64,000 nt of DNA from Xiheibacterium sp038325765 (lineage in GTDB: Bacteria; Myxococcota_A; Polyangia; Nannocystales; Nannocystaceae). Location: NCBI GenBank assembly GCA_038325765.1, contig JBBQJI010000014.1:1-64000 (forward strand), read 5' to 3'. Numbering within the stretch: the stretch's first letter is position 1; the number at the start of each line of letters is the position of its first letter. A program made the translations under genes and the position numbers. Of this stretch, positions 1-8,202 are shown one piece after another. A model generated the notes under the pieces. That model did no database searches, had not been told where the DNA came from, and worked only from the letters and a program-made list of their open reading frames with translations.

Positions 1-1412
1 GCCGGCCGGCGAGGGCCGCCCCTCGCGTTGGGCGCCCCGGCGGGGGGGGCAGGGCGCCAGCGGGGGCAGGGTGCCAGCGGGGTCATCGGCGGCACGTAGA
101 GCTTGCGGTCGACGGCCAGCCCGTTCGCGGGGGCGTCGATCCCCGGGCCGCGGGGCCTGCCGGTGAGCTCGGAGTCATCCCCGCGCTCGTCCGCGGCAGC
201 ATCCCCGCTCGCGTCCGTGGGGCCCGAGGGCCTGTCCCCGCCCCTGGCCAGGCGTGCGTGCGGCTGGCCCAGGCTCGCCTCGCCGGAGTCGAGCACGCTT
301 TGCAGGTGCGAGAGCTCGAGCTCGGTCTGGGCGATGAACTCGCTCTCGTAGCCGAGCCGTCGTGCGGTCTCGAGGTTCTTCTCGAGCACCCACACCGCCT
401 TGCCGACGACCGGGCGCAGCTGGGTCTTGAGCTCCTCGTAGTAGATGCGGCGCTGCTTGTCGTCGAGCCACTCGGGCACCGGCGCGTACATGAGCGCGTC
501 GTAGAACTCGCCGAACAGGTTGCCGAGCTGGAAGCCCGCGGCCGACACCCAGAACATGTGCTTGGCCCGGATGGCGTGGTTGTAGGCCTCTTGGGCACGG
601 GTGAGCAGGGCGAGCTTCTGCTTGAAGCGCTCGGCCATCACGTTCTCGGGCAGCACGATCGTCACTTCGCGGAAGCGACGGTGGAGGATCGCGCCGCGGT
701 AGAACCGGGCCATGCCGACGAAGTAGTAGGTGCTGAAGCGTTCGGTCTGCTCGCGTTCGGCCCGTTCGAAGACCTCGTCGGCGCGGGCGAGGACGGCGTC
801 GGCGTCGGCGAAGCGATCGAGGTTGAACAGCGCGTAGCCCTGGCGCGCGAGGGCTTCGATCCGCGTCGAGGGCAGCTGGCCGTCGGCAAGGGCGACCTCG
901 GCGAAGCTCGCGGCCGAGTCCTCCCACTGCCCCAGCTCGGCCTGGCACGCGCCGCGTTGAGCCTGCACCACGGTGCGATCGGAGGCGCCGGCGAACCGCT
1001 CGAGGTAAGCGTCGTACGCCCGGATCACCGCGCCGCAGTCGTGCAGGCGCTCATGGGCGGAGGCGAGGCCCAGGTAGGCGACGCGGGCGGTGGCGTCGTC
1101 GAGCCCGGGAGGGTCGGAGGGGCCGGCCGAGGACCGCGCGAGAATCCGGCCGAACAGCGCCACCGCCTCGGCCGCGCGGCCCTGCTCCAGCGCCCGCTCG
1201 GCGTCGGCGACCAGCACATCGAGGGACAGATCGCTGGCGCCTCCTTGCCCCGACGTGTCAGCCGCCGGGCGCGACGACGGAGCTCCCGCGCCGGGCTCGG
1301 CGGTCACACCTGACCCGCGGCATCCAGCCTGGCCGAGCAGGGCGCCGCAGGTGGCGAGCACGACCAGGGGTGAAAGCGGACGGCGCGGCATGCAGCGACC
1401 CATCGCGAGCAT
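1..1412 (-). CDS. TPR-like secreted lipoprotein, C-terminus cut by the window edge
   Basis: An open frame of about 470 codons runs leftward off the window with no stop before base 1. It opens with three in-frame ATGs (1412, 1403, 1391); the last gives the most typical lipoprotein signal, with a PRR n-region, a hydrophobic stretch and lipobox LGQAGC. After a short Gly/Ser linker the protein is alpha-helical with TPR-like pairs (ALEQGRAAEAVALFGRI near residues 70-90; EALARQGYALFNLDRFADA near 190-210), followed by a helical region and a charged, Pro-rich tail at the edge. It lies 48 bp after the HEAT-repeat lipoprotein on the same strand, so the two are probably co-transcribed behind the bactofilins. 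Function unknown; an envelope scaffold or partner-binding role is an inference from the repeats. No clear ribosome site decides between the starts. Confidence 0.8.
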   Translation of the reverse strand, partial: MLAMGRCMPRRPLSPLVVLATCGALLGQAGCRGSGVTAEPGAGAPSSRPAADTSGQGGASDLSLDVLVADAERALEQGRAAEAVALFGRILARSSAGPSDPPGLDDATARVAYLGLASAHERLHDCGAVIRAYDAYLERFAGASDRTVVQAQRGACQAELGQWEDSAASFAEVALADGQLPSTRIEALARQGYALFNLDRFADADAVLARADEVFERAEREQTERFSTYYFVGMARFYRGAILHRRFREVTIVLPENVMAERFKQKLALLTRAQEAYNHAIRAKHMFWVSAAGFQLGNLFGEFYDALMYAPVPEWLDDKQRRIYYEELKTQLRPVVGKAVWVLEKNLETARRLGYESEFIAQTELELSHLQSVLDSGEASLGQPHARLARGGDRPSGPTDASGDAAADERGDDSELTGRPRGPGIDAPANGLAVDRKLYVPPMTPLAPCPRWRPAPPAGAPNARGGPRRP

Positions 1413-1460
1413 GACAGGGGCCGCACCCGATGGTTCCCCACCGGGCCCAGCCGGCGGCGG

Positions 1461-3245
1461 CTATGGCTTGGCGGGCTCGGCGGCCGGCGCGGCGGCGGCG
1501 GCCGCCTCATCCTGCGAGAGCTTGGCGATGGTGTCGCGCGCCAGGAGCACCGGCGCCTGGAACTTGGCGTCGGTCGACAGCTTCTCGGCGTCGAGCACGG
1601 CCTCGAGCGCGGCAGCGCACTCGGGGCACTTCTTGTCGCGGAGCATCTTCGCGGGCAGCCACGCCATCGTGACGCGAGCGTCGGGGTTGCGGACCTTGTA
1701 CGCCTTGGCGATCTCGGCGGCGACCTTGGGATCGCCGTCGGCGAGCCGCGACAGCTCGACCGCCGACTTCTCGCGGGCGAACCAATCCGCGCTCGAGTCG
1801 CGCAGCGTGGTCAGGAAGCAGTCCTTGTCGGTGCCGCACTTCTTGGCGATCTCGAGCCCGGGCTTCCACGCCTCGAGCTCCTTGGCGACCTTGGGATCGG
1901 ACGACGCGGCGGCCATCGCCTCTTCGACCTTGGCGAGGTCACCTGGGCCTGCCGCGAGGATCGCGAAGCGGGCCGACTCCCAGCGCGGCTCGAGCACGAA
2001 GTCCTTCTCGACGGCGTCGTCGGAATACACGGCGGTCTTGATCGCGACGTTGAGACACTCGACGGCGGCCGTGCCACCAACGCGGCCCAGCGCGTTCAGG
2101 ATCTCGTACATGTCGCCCGGGTTCTTGCTGGTCAGCGAGCATTGACACAGCGCCTCGGTCGCCTTGGGATCGCCGATGAGCCCGAGTGCGTTGGCGATGA
2201 CGGCCCGCAGCTGCGCGAACGCGATGCCCTCGCCACCGTCGTCCGCTTCCTCGCCGTCCTTGTCCTTCTTGGGCGCGGCGGCCCCAGCCACGCAGTCGCT
2301 CTTGGGGTAGACCTCGAGCAGGGCGTCGGCCGCCGATGGCAGGCCCATCGCGCCGAGGATGCTGGCGGCGGTCTGGGCGATGACGAGCTGGTTCAGGCCC
2401 TCTTGCTCGGCGCTGGCCTCGGCCGCGAGCTTCTGGACCTCGGCATGCTTGCCGCGGAGCATCTCGACGACCCGCGGGATCGCGGGCTCGCCGATGGCGA
2501 CCAGCGCCTGCTTGGCGCGCACGCCGACATTCTTGCTGGTGGCGATGTCGGGGACGCGGAAGGTGACGGTGAGCAGGGCGTCGACAGCCTTCAGCGAGGC
2601 GTCGCCGATCTGCCCGAGCGCGGTCGCGGCGGCGCGATGCACCGACACCGGCTGCTTGTCGCGGCTCTGCCCGAGCGACGTGACGAGTACGTCGACGGAC
2701 GCCTTGTCGCGCAACGCACCGAGGGTCTCGGCCATCAGCATGCGCACGCGGCCGTTCTCCTCCTCGTCGCCCTCGTCGTTCTTGGGGTTGGCGATCAGCT
2801 TGGTGAACTCGGTGCGCACGGCCTCGGCGCTGCCGGTGGCCCGCGCCTTGCGGATGCCCTCGAGCGCCAGGATCGACCGCTTGCGCGCCTCGCTGCTGCC
2901 GTCGAGGCCGAGCGCCTTGTTCCAGATCGTCGACGCCTCGGGCCGCGCCGCGTCACGGAGCATCAGCAGGATCTTCTCGTGCTGCTCGGGCGCCTCGTCC
3001 CAGACCTCCTCGAGCGCCGGGATCGCCTTGGCGACGAACTCGTCGAGGCGCTCGGTCTTTTTCTCCGAACTGACGACGGTCTTCACGAGGCCCTCGAGGC
3101 CAGTGATGCCGCTGGCGCGCTTGGCCGGGTCTCGAATGTTCTCGACGTGGGTCTCGAACGCGTTCGGATCGGGCTCCTTGCACGCACCGGTCGCGAGCGC
3201 GAAGCTGAGCAGGGACGTGGTGAGAAGCGTTCGCACGAAGGTCAT
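1461..3245 (-). CDS. HEAT-repeat lipoprotein
   Basis: A 594-residue protein with a lipoprotein signal peptide (lipobox ALATGAC, Cys22) and then HEAT/armadillo-type helical repeats over most of its length. Clear repeats are HRAAATALGQIGDASLKAV, VRAKQALVAIGEPAIPRVVE and LRAVIANALGLIGDPKATEA. It ends in an Ala/Pro-rich tail (AAAAAAPAAEPAKP). The ATG at 3245 is preferred because GAGG sits 7 nt before it; a GTG at 3257 in frame overlaps that ribosome site and is less likely. HEAT solenoids bind proteins, so a scaffold on the periplasmic side is likely, but no specific partner can be read from the sequence. It starts 21 bp after the third bactofilin and is followed at 48 bp by the TPR-like lipoprotein, so it is the fourth gene of a leftward unit. 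Confidence 0.88.
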   Translation of the reverse strand: MTFVRTLLTTSLLSFALATGACKEPDPNAFETHVENIRDPAKRASGITGLEGLVKTVVSSEKKTERLDEFVAKAIPALEEVWDEAPEQHEKILLMLRDAARPEASTIWNKALGLDGSSEARKRSILALEGIRKARATGSAEAVRTEFTKLIANPKNDEGDEEENGRVRMLMAETLGALRDKASVDVLVTSLGQSRDKQPVSVHRAAATALGQIGDASLKAVDALLTVTFRVPDIATSKNVGVRAKQALVAIGEPAIPRVVEMLRGKHAEVQKLAAEASAEQEGLNQLVIAQTAASILGAMGLPSAADALLEVYPKSDCVAGAAAPKKDKDGEEADDGGEGIAFAQLRAVIANALGLIGDPKATEALCQCSLTSKNPGDMYEILNALGRVGGTAAVECLNVAIKTAVYSDDAVEKDFVLEPRWESARFAILAAGPGDLAKVEEAMAAASSDPKVAKELEAWKPGLEIAKKCGTDKDCFLTTLRDSSADWFAREKSAVELSRLADGDPKVAAEIAKAYKVRNPDARVTMAWLPAKMLRDKKCPECAAALEAVLDAEKLSTDAKFQAPVLLARDTIAKLSQDEAAAAAAPAAEPAKP

Positions 3246-3266
3246 CGAGGGCCTCACGATCTACGG

Positions 3267-4076
3267 TCAGCGACGGTTGACCCGGCGCTTGCCGGGCTTG
3301 GGGATGCGCGCCCGGGCCGGGAGCTTGCCCTTGGACGTAGCCTCGGGCTCCTGCTGCGGACGGCTGGGCACGCGCGTGGCCGAGACGCCGCGGAAGCGGG
3401 TCTGCTCGGGGACGGGGGCGGCATCCTCGGCGGCGCGGCTGCCCGCGTCCTCGCCGGCCGCGACCTCGGAGTGCCGGACGATCACGGTGGCCTCGTCGTC
3501 GGCGTGGGACACGGCCTCTGCCCGCGGGGTGCGGGGCGCGGCGCGGGCCGGCGCGGGGCGGGCCGGCTCGGCGCGGGCCGGCTCGGGACGGGCCGGCTCG
3601 GCGCGGGCCGGGGTCGCCCGTCGCGGCGGTGCGGGGGCGCGCTCGGGAGCGAGCTGACGTCGCGGTGCTGCGGCGGGTGCGGGGCGGGCCCGCGCCGCCG
3701 AGCGGGCCGCGACCGCGTTGTCGGGCTCGCCACCCATGTGGACGTTGCCCTTGAACGCGGCACCGTCGGCGATGACGAGCCGCGGCGCCGTGATGTCGCC
3801 GACCAGCTTGGCGCCGGCGTGCAGCGTCACGCAGTCGCGCGCGGTCACGTTGCCCACGATCACCCCCGAGACCACGACGTTCAGGGCGTCGACCTCGGCC
3901 GAGACCACGCCGCCGGGAGCGACGAAGAGGGTCTCGGTCAGGACGATCGCGCCGTCGATGCGGCCCTGCACATGCAGGTCTTCTTCGCCGGTGACGCGGC
4001 CGAGGACGCGGATCTCGGGGCCGATGATCGTGCTGCCGGCGATCGGGCCGCCGCTTGCGGTTGGCATGCGGGCCAT
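3267..4076 (-). CDS. Bactofilin with long Ala/Pro/Arg-rich tail
   Basis: A bactofilin, a self-polymerising cytoskeletal protein of bacteria. Residues about 12-115 form the beta-helical DUF583 core, with the repeating pattern STIIGPEIRVLGRVTGEEDL, GVIVGNVTARDCV and KLVGDITAPRLVIADGA. Unlike the two neighbours it continues for about 150 residues of low-complexity tail, including a five-residue repeat (ARAEP/ARPEP, 15-bp DNA period, near 3540-3615), an acidic stretch and a very basic end (KGKLPARARIPKPGKRRVNRR split by Pro/Gly). The start is 2 nt after the stop of the upstream bactofilin, which implies translational coupling. In Myxococcus xanthus bactofilins BacN/O/P position ParAB and, through BacP and SofG, the pilus ATPases; a similar job here is an inference. 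The basic tail could contact DNA, membrane or an acidic partner. Confidence 0.93.
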   Translation of the reverse strand: MARMPTASGGPIAGSTIIGPEIRVLGRVTGEEDLHVQGRIDGAIVLTETLFVAPGGVVSAEVDALNVVVSGVIVGNVTARDCVTLHAGAKLVGDITAPRLVIADGAAFKGNVHMGGEPDNAVAARSAARARPAPAAAPRRQLAPERAPAPPRRATPARAEPARPEPARAEPARPAPARAAPRTPRAEAVSHADDEATVIVRHSEVAAGEDAGSRAAEDAAPVPEQTRFRGVSATRVPSRPQQEPEATSKGKLPARARIPKPGKRRVNRR

Positions 4077-4078
4077 CG

Positions 4079-4393
4079 CTAGGCGTCCATGTCGACGCTG
4101 CCCTTGAAGGACGCGCCGTCGGCGATGAGGACGCGGGGGGCCCGGATGTCCCCGACCACGCGACAGTTGCTCTTGAGCTCGGCACGCTCGCTCGCGTGCA
4201 CGTCGCCGGTGACGCGGCCGTGGATCGTGATCGTGGCGGTCTCGACGTTGGCCTCGAGCACGCCGCTCTCCTCGACGAAGATGTTCTCACGGAGACTGAC
4301 GCGGCCCTTGACGGTGCCCTGGACGACGAGATCTTCGTCGCCGGTGATCTCGCCGTCGATCACGATGGTGCTGCCTATGACGGTGTTGGCCAT
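4079..4393 (-). CDS. Small bactofilin (core domain only)
   Basis: A 104-residue bactofilin consisting of little more than the beta-helical core: NTVIGSTIVIDGEITGDEDL at the start, then TITIHGRVTGDVHASERAEL and VVGDIRAPRVLIADGASFKG, ending at SVDMDA. Bactofilin cores are usually about 100-110 residues, so nothing is missing. It is the second of three bactofilins in a row on the minus strand, 71 bp after the first and 2 nt before the third. The three share the DLVVxG, GDIxAPRV and DGAxFxG motifs and probably arose by tandem duplication, then diverged in their ends. Co-polymerisation of the three is likely from the arrangement, not shown by the sequence. Confidence 0.93.
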   Translation of the reverse strand: MANTVIGSTIVIDGEITGDEDLVVQGTVKGRVSLRENIFVEESGVLEANVETATITIHGRVTGDVHASERAELKSNCRVVGDIRAPRVLIADGASFKGSVDMDA

Positions 4394-4464
4394 GGATGGT
4401 CTGCTGCTGGAACGGTCGGGCCGCGGTGGCCGCGGCGGGTGGGTAGCGAACGGGATGCGGGCCT

Positions 4465-4923
4465 TCAGCGACTGCGCCCGAGGCCATCGGGCAGCGCGAC
4501 GTCCATGTCGACCGCGCCCTGGAAGTGGGCGCCGTCGTGGATCATCACGCGGGGAGCTCTGACGTTGCCGGCGACCTGGGCACCGCGCTCGATCGTGATC
4601 GAGCGCGCCGCCGAAATGTCGCCGCGAACCTGACCGCGGACCTCGACCGAGCTGGCCTCGACATCGGCCTCGACCACGCCGCCCGGCGCGATCACGAGGT
4701 GACCGATGAGCGTGATGCGTCCCTCGATGCGGCCTTCGACGACGAGATCTTCCTCACCGCTGAGGGCGCCACGGACCGTGATGCGGGGGCCGATCACGCA
4801 GCCGCCCCCCTGCGTCGACGTGCTGCCGCGCGGGCCGAAGCCCGAGCCGGGGGCGGAACCAAAGCCCGACGCCGAGCCCGAGGAGGGCGGCGACGAAGGA
4901 GTGCGAGCGGGGGCGAGAGGCAT
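4465..4923 (-). CDS. Bactofilin with Gly/Ser/Pro-rich N-terminal extension
   Basis: The promoter-proximal member of the three-bactofilin set, 152 residues. A disordered N-terminal extension of about 40 residues rich in Ser, Gly and Pro (SGSASGFGSAPGSGFGPRGS) precedes the bactofilin core (CVIGPRITVRGALSGEEDLV to DGAHFQGAVDMDV). The ATG at 4923 has AGGGA about 13 nt upstream on the minus strand, a weak ribosome site. The 222-bp gap to gshA is the only divergent control region for the unit, so the five leftward genes from here to the window edge probably share this promoter. An N-terminal membrane-binding peptide, known in some bactofilins, is not visible. Confidence 0.92.
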   Translation of the reverse strand: MPLAPARTPSSPPSSGSASGFGSAPGSGFGPRGSTSTQGGGCVIGPRITVRGALSGEEDLVVEGRIEGRITLIGHLVIAPGGVVEADVEASSVEVRGQVRGDISAARSITIERGAQVAGNVRAPRVMIHDGAHFQGAVDMDVALPDGLGRSR

Positions 4924-5081
4924 CGGTGGCGGGTTTCCCTAGGTGTAAGATCGGGCCGGCGCAGGCTAGCAATGGCGGGTTGCGGCGGTCAAGCGACCGC
5001 GGGCCCCCTCGCACCGGTTGCGCCGGAGACCGCGGGTGAGTCACCCACGTGCCGGCACGGCCGACTTGCCGAGTGAGGAAT

Positions 5082-5107
5082 CCGCGGTAACACGCCGCGG
5101 TAACACG
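5082..5107. repeat. Perfect 13-bp tandem repeat in the bactofilin/gshA control region
   Basis: CCGCGGTAACACG occurs twice head to tail with no spacer (5082-5094, 5095-5107). It lies in the divergent intergenic region, 39 bp before the gshA start. Each copy carries a GGTAACAC box that resembles the TAnnnT elements found upstream of other starts here, so it could be a doubled -10 element or a regulator site. Confidence 0.75.
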
Positions 5108-5145
5108 CGACCGCGCCGGGCCGATGGGGCTTGGAGCTACCACCG

Positions 5146-6600
5146 ATGCATGGCATCCATGCGAGTCCAAACGTGAACTCAGACGTGATCGCTCCGCCGC
5201 CGCCAACCTCCCGGGTGCACGACGACTACGCACCGGTCTCGCGTGCGGACCTCATCGACGTGTTCGTCGCAGCCGAGCGGCCCGACCGCGGCACCCACCT
5301 GGTGGGCACCGAGCTCGAGAAGTTCGGAGTGAAGGTACCAGAGCACGCCGGACCGCTCGCGCCGATCTCGTTCGCGGACGTCACCGCGGTCTTCGACGGA
5401 CTGTGCACGCAGTTCGGCTGGGCACCGGGGCCCGACCGCGGACCTTCGGACGAGATCATCGAGCTGCGCCGCGACGGCGCGTCGATCACCCTCGAGCCCG
5501 GCGGCCAGCTCGAGCTGAGCGGCAAGCCACTGGTCACGATCCACGAGACGTGCGCCGAGTTCACCGAGCACTACCGCGAGCTGCATGCGGTGTCGGTGCC
5601 TCTGCGGCTGTCGTGGTTCGCCGCGGGCTTCCATCCTTGGGCCACGCGCGAGGACATCCAGTGGATGCCCAAGGGCCGCTACGAGGTGATGCGGCGGTTC
5701 CTGCCGACCCGTGGCGGCCGTGGGCTCGACATGATGCTGCGCACCTGCACGGTGCAGGCGAACTTCGACTTCACCTCCGAGGCGCAGTGCGGCCAGCGGC
5801 TGCGCCTCGCCAACGCGATCGCACCGGTCGTCGCCGCACTGTTCGCGAACTCGCCGTACGTCGAGGGCCGCGACACCGGGCTGCGCACCGCGAGGTCCAC
5901 GGTGTGGACCGACGTCGATGCCGATCGCTGCGGCACGCCGTCGTTCGTCTTCGCCGACGAGCCCTTCTCTTATGAGCAGTACGTCGACTGGGCGCTCGCC
6001 GTACCGATGTTCTTCGTCAAGCGCGACGGCCTCTATCACGACCATCACGCGCCGTTCTCGCAGTACATGCAGGACGGCTTCGTCACCCCCGACGGCGTCC
6101 GTCACGTGGCGACCTGGGGCGACTGGACGAACCACCTCTCGACGGTGTTCCCCGAGGTGCGGCTCAAGCCGTACATCGAGTTCCGGTCGGCCGACGCGGT
6201 GCCCTCGCGCTACCTCTGCGCCCTGCCGGCGCTGCTCGAGGGGCTGCTCTACGACGACGAGGCCGGCGCCGAGGCGTGGGCGATGCTCGGCCCACTGGGA
6301 GAGCACGACCGCACGGAGCTGTGGTTCGACGCCCGCCACGCCGGGCTGAGCGCGCCGCACCTGCAACGCTACGGGGTCCGGCTGGTCGAGCTCGCCCACG
6401 CCGCGCTCGACCGCGCCGACATCCGCGACGAGAAGGGACGCACCGAGGCGCGCTTCCTCGAGCCGCTCGCCGCGCTCGCCGCCTCGGGGCGCACGCCCGC
6501 AGACGTGATCACCGCCGAGCTCGGCCCGCTGCCCGGACGCACGCCCGAGGGCCAGCGCAAGCTCGCGCGCGCGTCGTATTTCGCCGGCATCGAGGTCTGA
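5146..6600 (+). CDS. gshA: Glutamate--cysteine ligase, plant/proteobacterial (GCS2) type
   Basis: Catalyses ATP-dependent joining of L-glutamate and L-cysteine, the first step of glutathione synthesis, in the cytosol. The family motifs are clear: GTELEKFGV near residue 50, the substrate loop EPGGQLELSG near 115, KGRYEVMRRFLP near 180 and GLDMMLRTCTVQANFDF near 200. Its 484 residues match the plant-type enzyme. ATG 5146 is chosen because GGAG lies 9 nt upstream; a TTG at 5131 would lie on top of that site. No gshB is visible in the window, so the second step must be encoded elsewhere. A glutathione peroxidase at 39.8 kb is a possible user, though such enzymes often use thioredoxin. It is divergent from the bactofilin operon. 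Confidence 0.93.
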   Translation: MHGIHASPNVNSDVIAPPPPTSRVHDDYAPVSRADLIDVFVAAERPDRGTHLVGTELEKFGVKVPEHAGPLAPISFADVTAVFDGLCTQFGWAPGPDRGPSDEIIELRRDGASITLEPGGQLELSGKPLVTIHETCAEFTEHYRELHAVSVPLRLSWFAAGFHPWATREDIQWMPKGRYEVMRRFLPTRGGRGLDMMLRTCTVQANFDFTSEAQCGQRLRLANAIAPVVAALFANSPYVEGRDTGLRTARSTVWTDVDADRCGTPSFVFADEPFSYEQYVDWALAVPMFFVKRDGLYHDHHAPFSQYMQDGFVTPDGVRHVATWGDWTNHLSTVFPEVRLKPYIEFRSADAVPSRYLCALPALLEGLLYDDEAGAEAWAMLGPLGEHDRTELWFDARHAGLSAPHLQRYGVRLVELAHAALDRADIRDEKGRTEARFLEPLAALAASGRTPADVITAELGPLPGRTPEGQRKLARASYFAGIEV

Positions 6601-6628
6601 TCCAGCTCCAGTCGGGCCCGGATCTGGC

Positions 6629-6650
6629 TCCGAAATCGGTCCGAAATCGG
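6629..6650. repeat. 11-bp direct repeat upstream of the SGNH lipoprotein
   Basis: TCCGAAATCGG occurs twice without spacer (6629-6639 and 6640-6650). It ends 22 bp before the TACCTT box and 35 bp before the GTG of the next gene, which is where an operator or activator site would be expected. Confidence 0.7.
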
Positions 6651-6672
6651 GGCGAGCGGGCTCCCATCGCGC

Positions 6673-6678
6673 TACCTT
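6673..6678 (+). promoter_or_regulatory. Putative -10 box TACCTT for the SGNH lipoprotein
   Basis: TACCTT ends 7 nt before the GTG start at 6686. Transcription would begin at or next to the first codon, giving a leaderless mRNA. No clear -35 hexamer is seen 16-18 nt upstream. Confidence 0.4.
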
Positions 6679-6685
6679 CGAAGCT

Positions 6686-8119
6686 GTGCGCGTCGCCTTC
6701 GCCCTCGTCACGGCTGTGCTGCTCGCCTGTAGCAGCACGAGCCCCACAGAGCCCAGCACTGCGGCCACGATCCCGCCGGCGCCGCCGCCCGGGGCTTCGC
6801 CGGTCGTCGAGCCGTCACCGCCGGCCGAGCCGGTGGTGAACGCAGCGAGCACCGGCGCCCACGCCCACGTCCAGACGCGCACCTTCGGCCAGCCGCTGCC
6901 GGCTGAACCGCAGCTGCACTTCGTGCCGATCTCCGACGCCCCCACGTCCCTGGCTGCCTTCCACGCCGCACTGCGCCGGCTCGAGGCCGGCGAGGATCCC
7001 GACGGCAAGGTCCGTGTCGCCATCTACGGCTCGTCGTCGGTCGCCGTCGATCGCTATCCCGGATATCTGCGTGGATACCTGCAGCACCGCTTCGGCGACG
7101 GCGGCATCGGCTTCGTCGCCGCGGCGCCGCTGTGGCGCTGGCATCGGCACAACGAGGTGGTGGTCGGGGCGACCAAGGGCTGGTCGACCGATCACGCGCA
7201 GAAAGCATCGATGCGCGAAGGCGGAATGCTCGGGCTGCTCGGCGCCGCGCAGTACGCGACGCGCAAGCGCGTGGCGACGACGATCGGCGGCAGCGCACCC
7301 GAGTCGTTCTCGCCCTACGGGGCCACGCGGCGGGTCGAGCTCCACTACCTCGGGCAACCCGGCGGCGGTCGCTTCACCCTCGCGCTCGGCGATCGCAAGC
7401 TCGCCACCGTCCGCACCCGCGCCGACGTGCCGGTGTCGGTGGTGCACACGCCCGAGCTCCCCGTGCTCGACGCCAACGCGCCGCTCGCTCCGCTGCGCAT
7501 CGGGGTGCTCGGCGACGGCGAGGTGCGGCTGCTCGGCGCGAGCCTCGAGACCGAGGCGCCGGGTGTCGTCGTCGACAGCCTCGGCATCGGGGGCACGCGC
7601 GCCGCGAACATGCTGGCGTGGGACGAGGCGAGCTGGGCCACGGCCCTGCGCGCGCGCGCACCCGATCTGTACGTGCTCGCCTATGGCGCCAACGAGTGCA
7701 TGGATCTCGACCAGCCGATCGAGGCCTACGAGGCGCAGCTCGAGGGCGTGCTCGAGCGCTTCGCGGCCGCGGCTCCGCAGGCGAGCTGCGTGCTCATCGG
7801 GCCGGTCGACTTCCCCGAGCAGGACCCCGAGACCGGCGCGTGGGTCCCCCGTGCCAGGCTGGGGCCCATCATCGAGGTGCAGCGCGAGGTGGCCCGCGAG
7901 CACCACTGCGGGTTCTACGACACGCGCGCGCTCATGGGGGGCCCCGGCACGATGGACAGCTGGGTGCTCGCCGAGCTCGCGCGGCCCGATCATCTCCACC
8001 TCACCAAGCGCGGCTATCTGCAACTCGGGCGCATGTTCACCGATGCGCTGATGCGGGATTTCGACCTCGTTCCCGGGCCCACCGATGTGCCACCGCCAGG
8101 TCCCACCGCGGCCGGCTGA
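6686..8119 (+). CDS. SGNH/GDSL-hydrolase-family lipoprotein, peptidoglycan O-acetylesterase-like
   Basis: A 477-residue lipoprotein (lipobox VLLAC, Cys15) with a Pro/Ala/Ser linker and then an SGNH fold. The layout resembles Ape1-type peptidoglycan O-acetylesterases: FGDGGIGFV after block I, a jelly-roll-like insert, then LYVLAYGANECMD (block III) and DHLHLTKRGY (block V, Asp and His). Block I reads YGSSSVAVD where the family has GDSH, so the usual Asp-Ser pair is changed, though a Ser remains for nucleophile. Deacetylation of cell-wall or exported polysaccharide is the inferred role; a carbohydrate-binding protein that has lost activity is the alternative. GTG 6686 is the only start that gives a signal peptide. 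The next gene begins 83 bp downstream. Confidence 0.78.
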   Translation: MRVAFALVTAVLLACSSTSPTEPSTAATIPPAPPPGASPVVEPSPPAEPVVNAASTGAHAHVQTRTFGQPLPAEPQLHFVPISDAPTSLAAFHAALRRLEAGEDPDGKVRVAIYGSSSVAVDRYPGYLRGYLQHRFGDGGIGFVAAAPLWRWHRHNEVVVGATKGWSTDHAQKASMREGGMLGLLGAAQYATRKRVATTIGGSAPESFSPYGATRRVELHYLGQPGGGRFTLALGDRKLATVRTRADVPVSVVHTPELPVLDANAPLAPLRIGVLGDGEVRLLGASLETEAPGVVVDSLGIGGTRAANMLAWDEASWATALRARAPDLYVLAYGANECMDLDQPIEAYEAQLEGVLERFAAAAPQASCVLIGPVDFPEQDPETGAWVPRARLGPIIEVQREVAREHHCGFYDTRALMGGPGTMDSWVLAELARPDHLHLTKRGYLQLGRMFTDALMRDFDLVPGPTDVPPPGPTAAG

Positions 8120-8186
8120 CGCATCCCTCGGTTCGGCGGCCGTGGGCTCGGCACGGGTGCCTGTGACCTCGGCCCTGTGTCGGTGA

Positions 8187-8192
8187 TATAGC
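8187..8192 (+). promoter_or_regulatory. Putative extended -10 box (TGA-TATAGC) for the FadL-like gene
   Basis: TGATATAGC lies 10 nt before the ATG at 8203 and is the most AT-rich run in this gap. The TG dinucleotide just upstream fits an extended -10 element. Confidence 0.4.
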
Positions 8193-8202
8193 GGCAGGTG
8201 CG

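Noticed and set aside
258..1313. A 351-codon plus-strand frame at the left edge
   Set aside because: The opposite strand encodes a lipoprotein with clear signal and TPR-like helices that runs off the edge.
2142..4082. A 646-codon plus-strand frame
   Set aside because: Antisense to the HEAT lipoprotein and bactofilin, with no domain or signal peptide.
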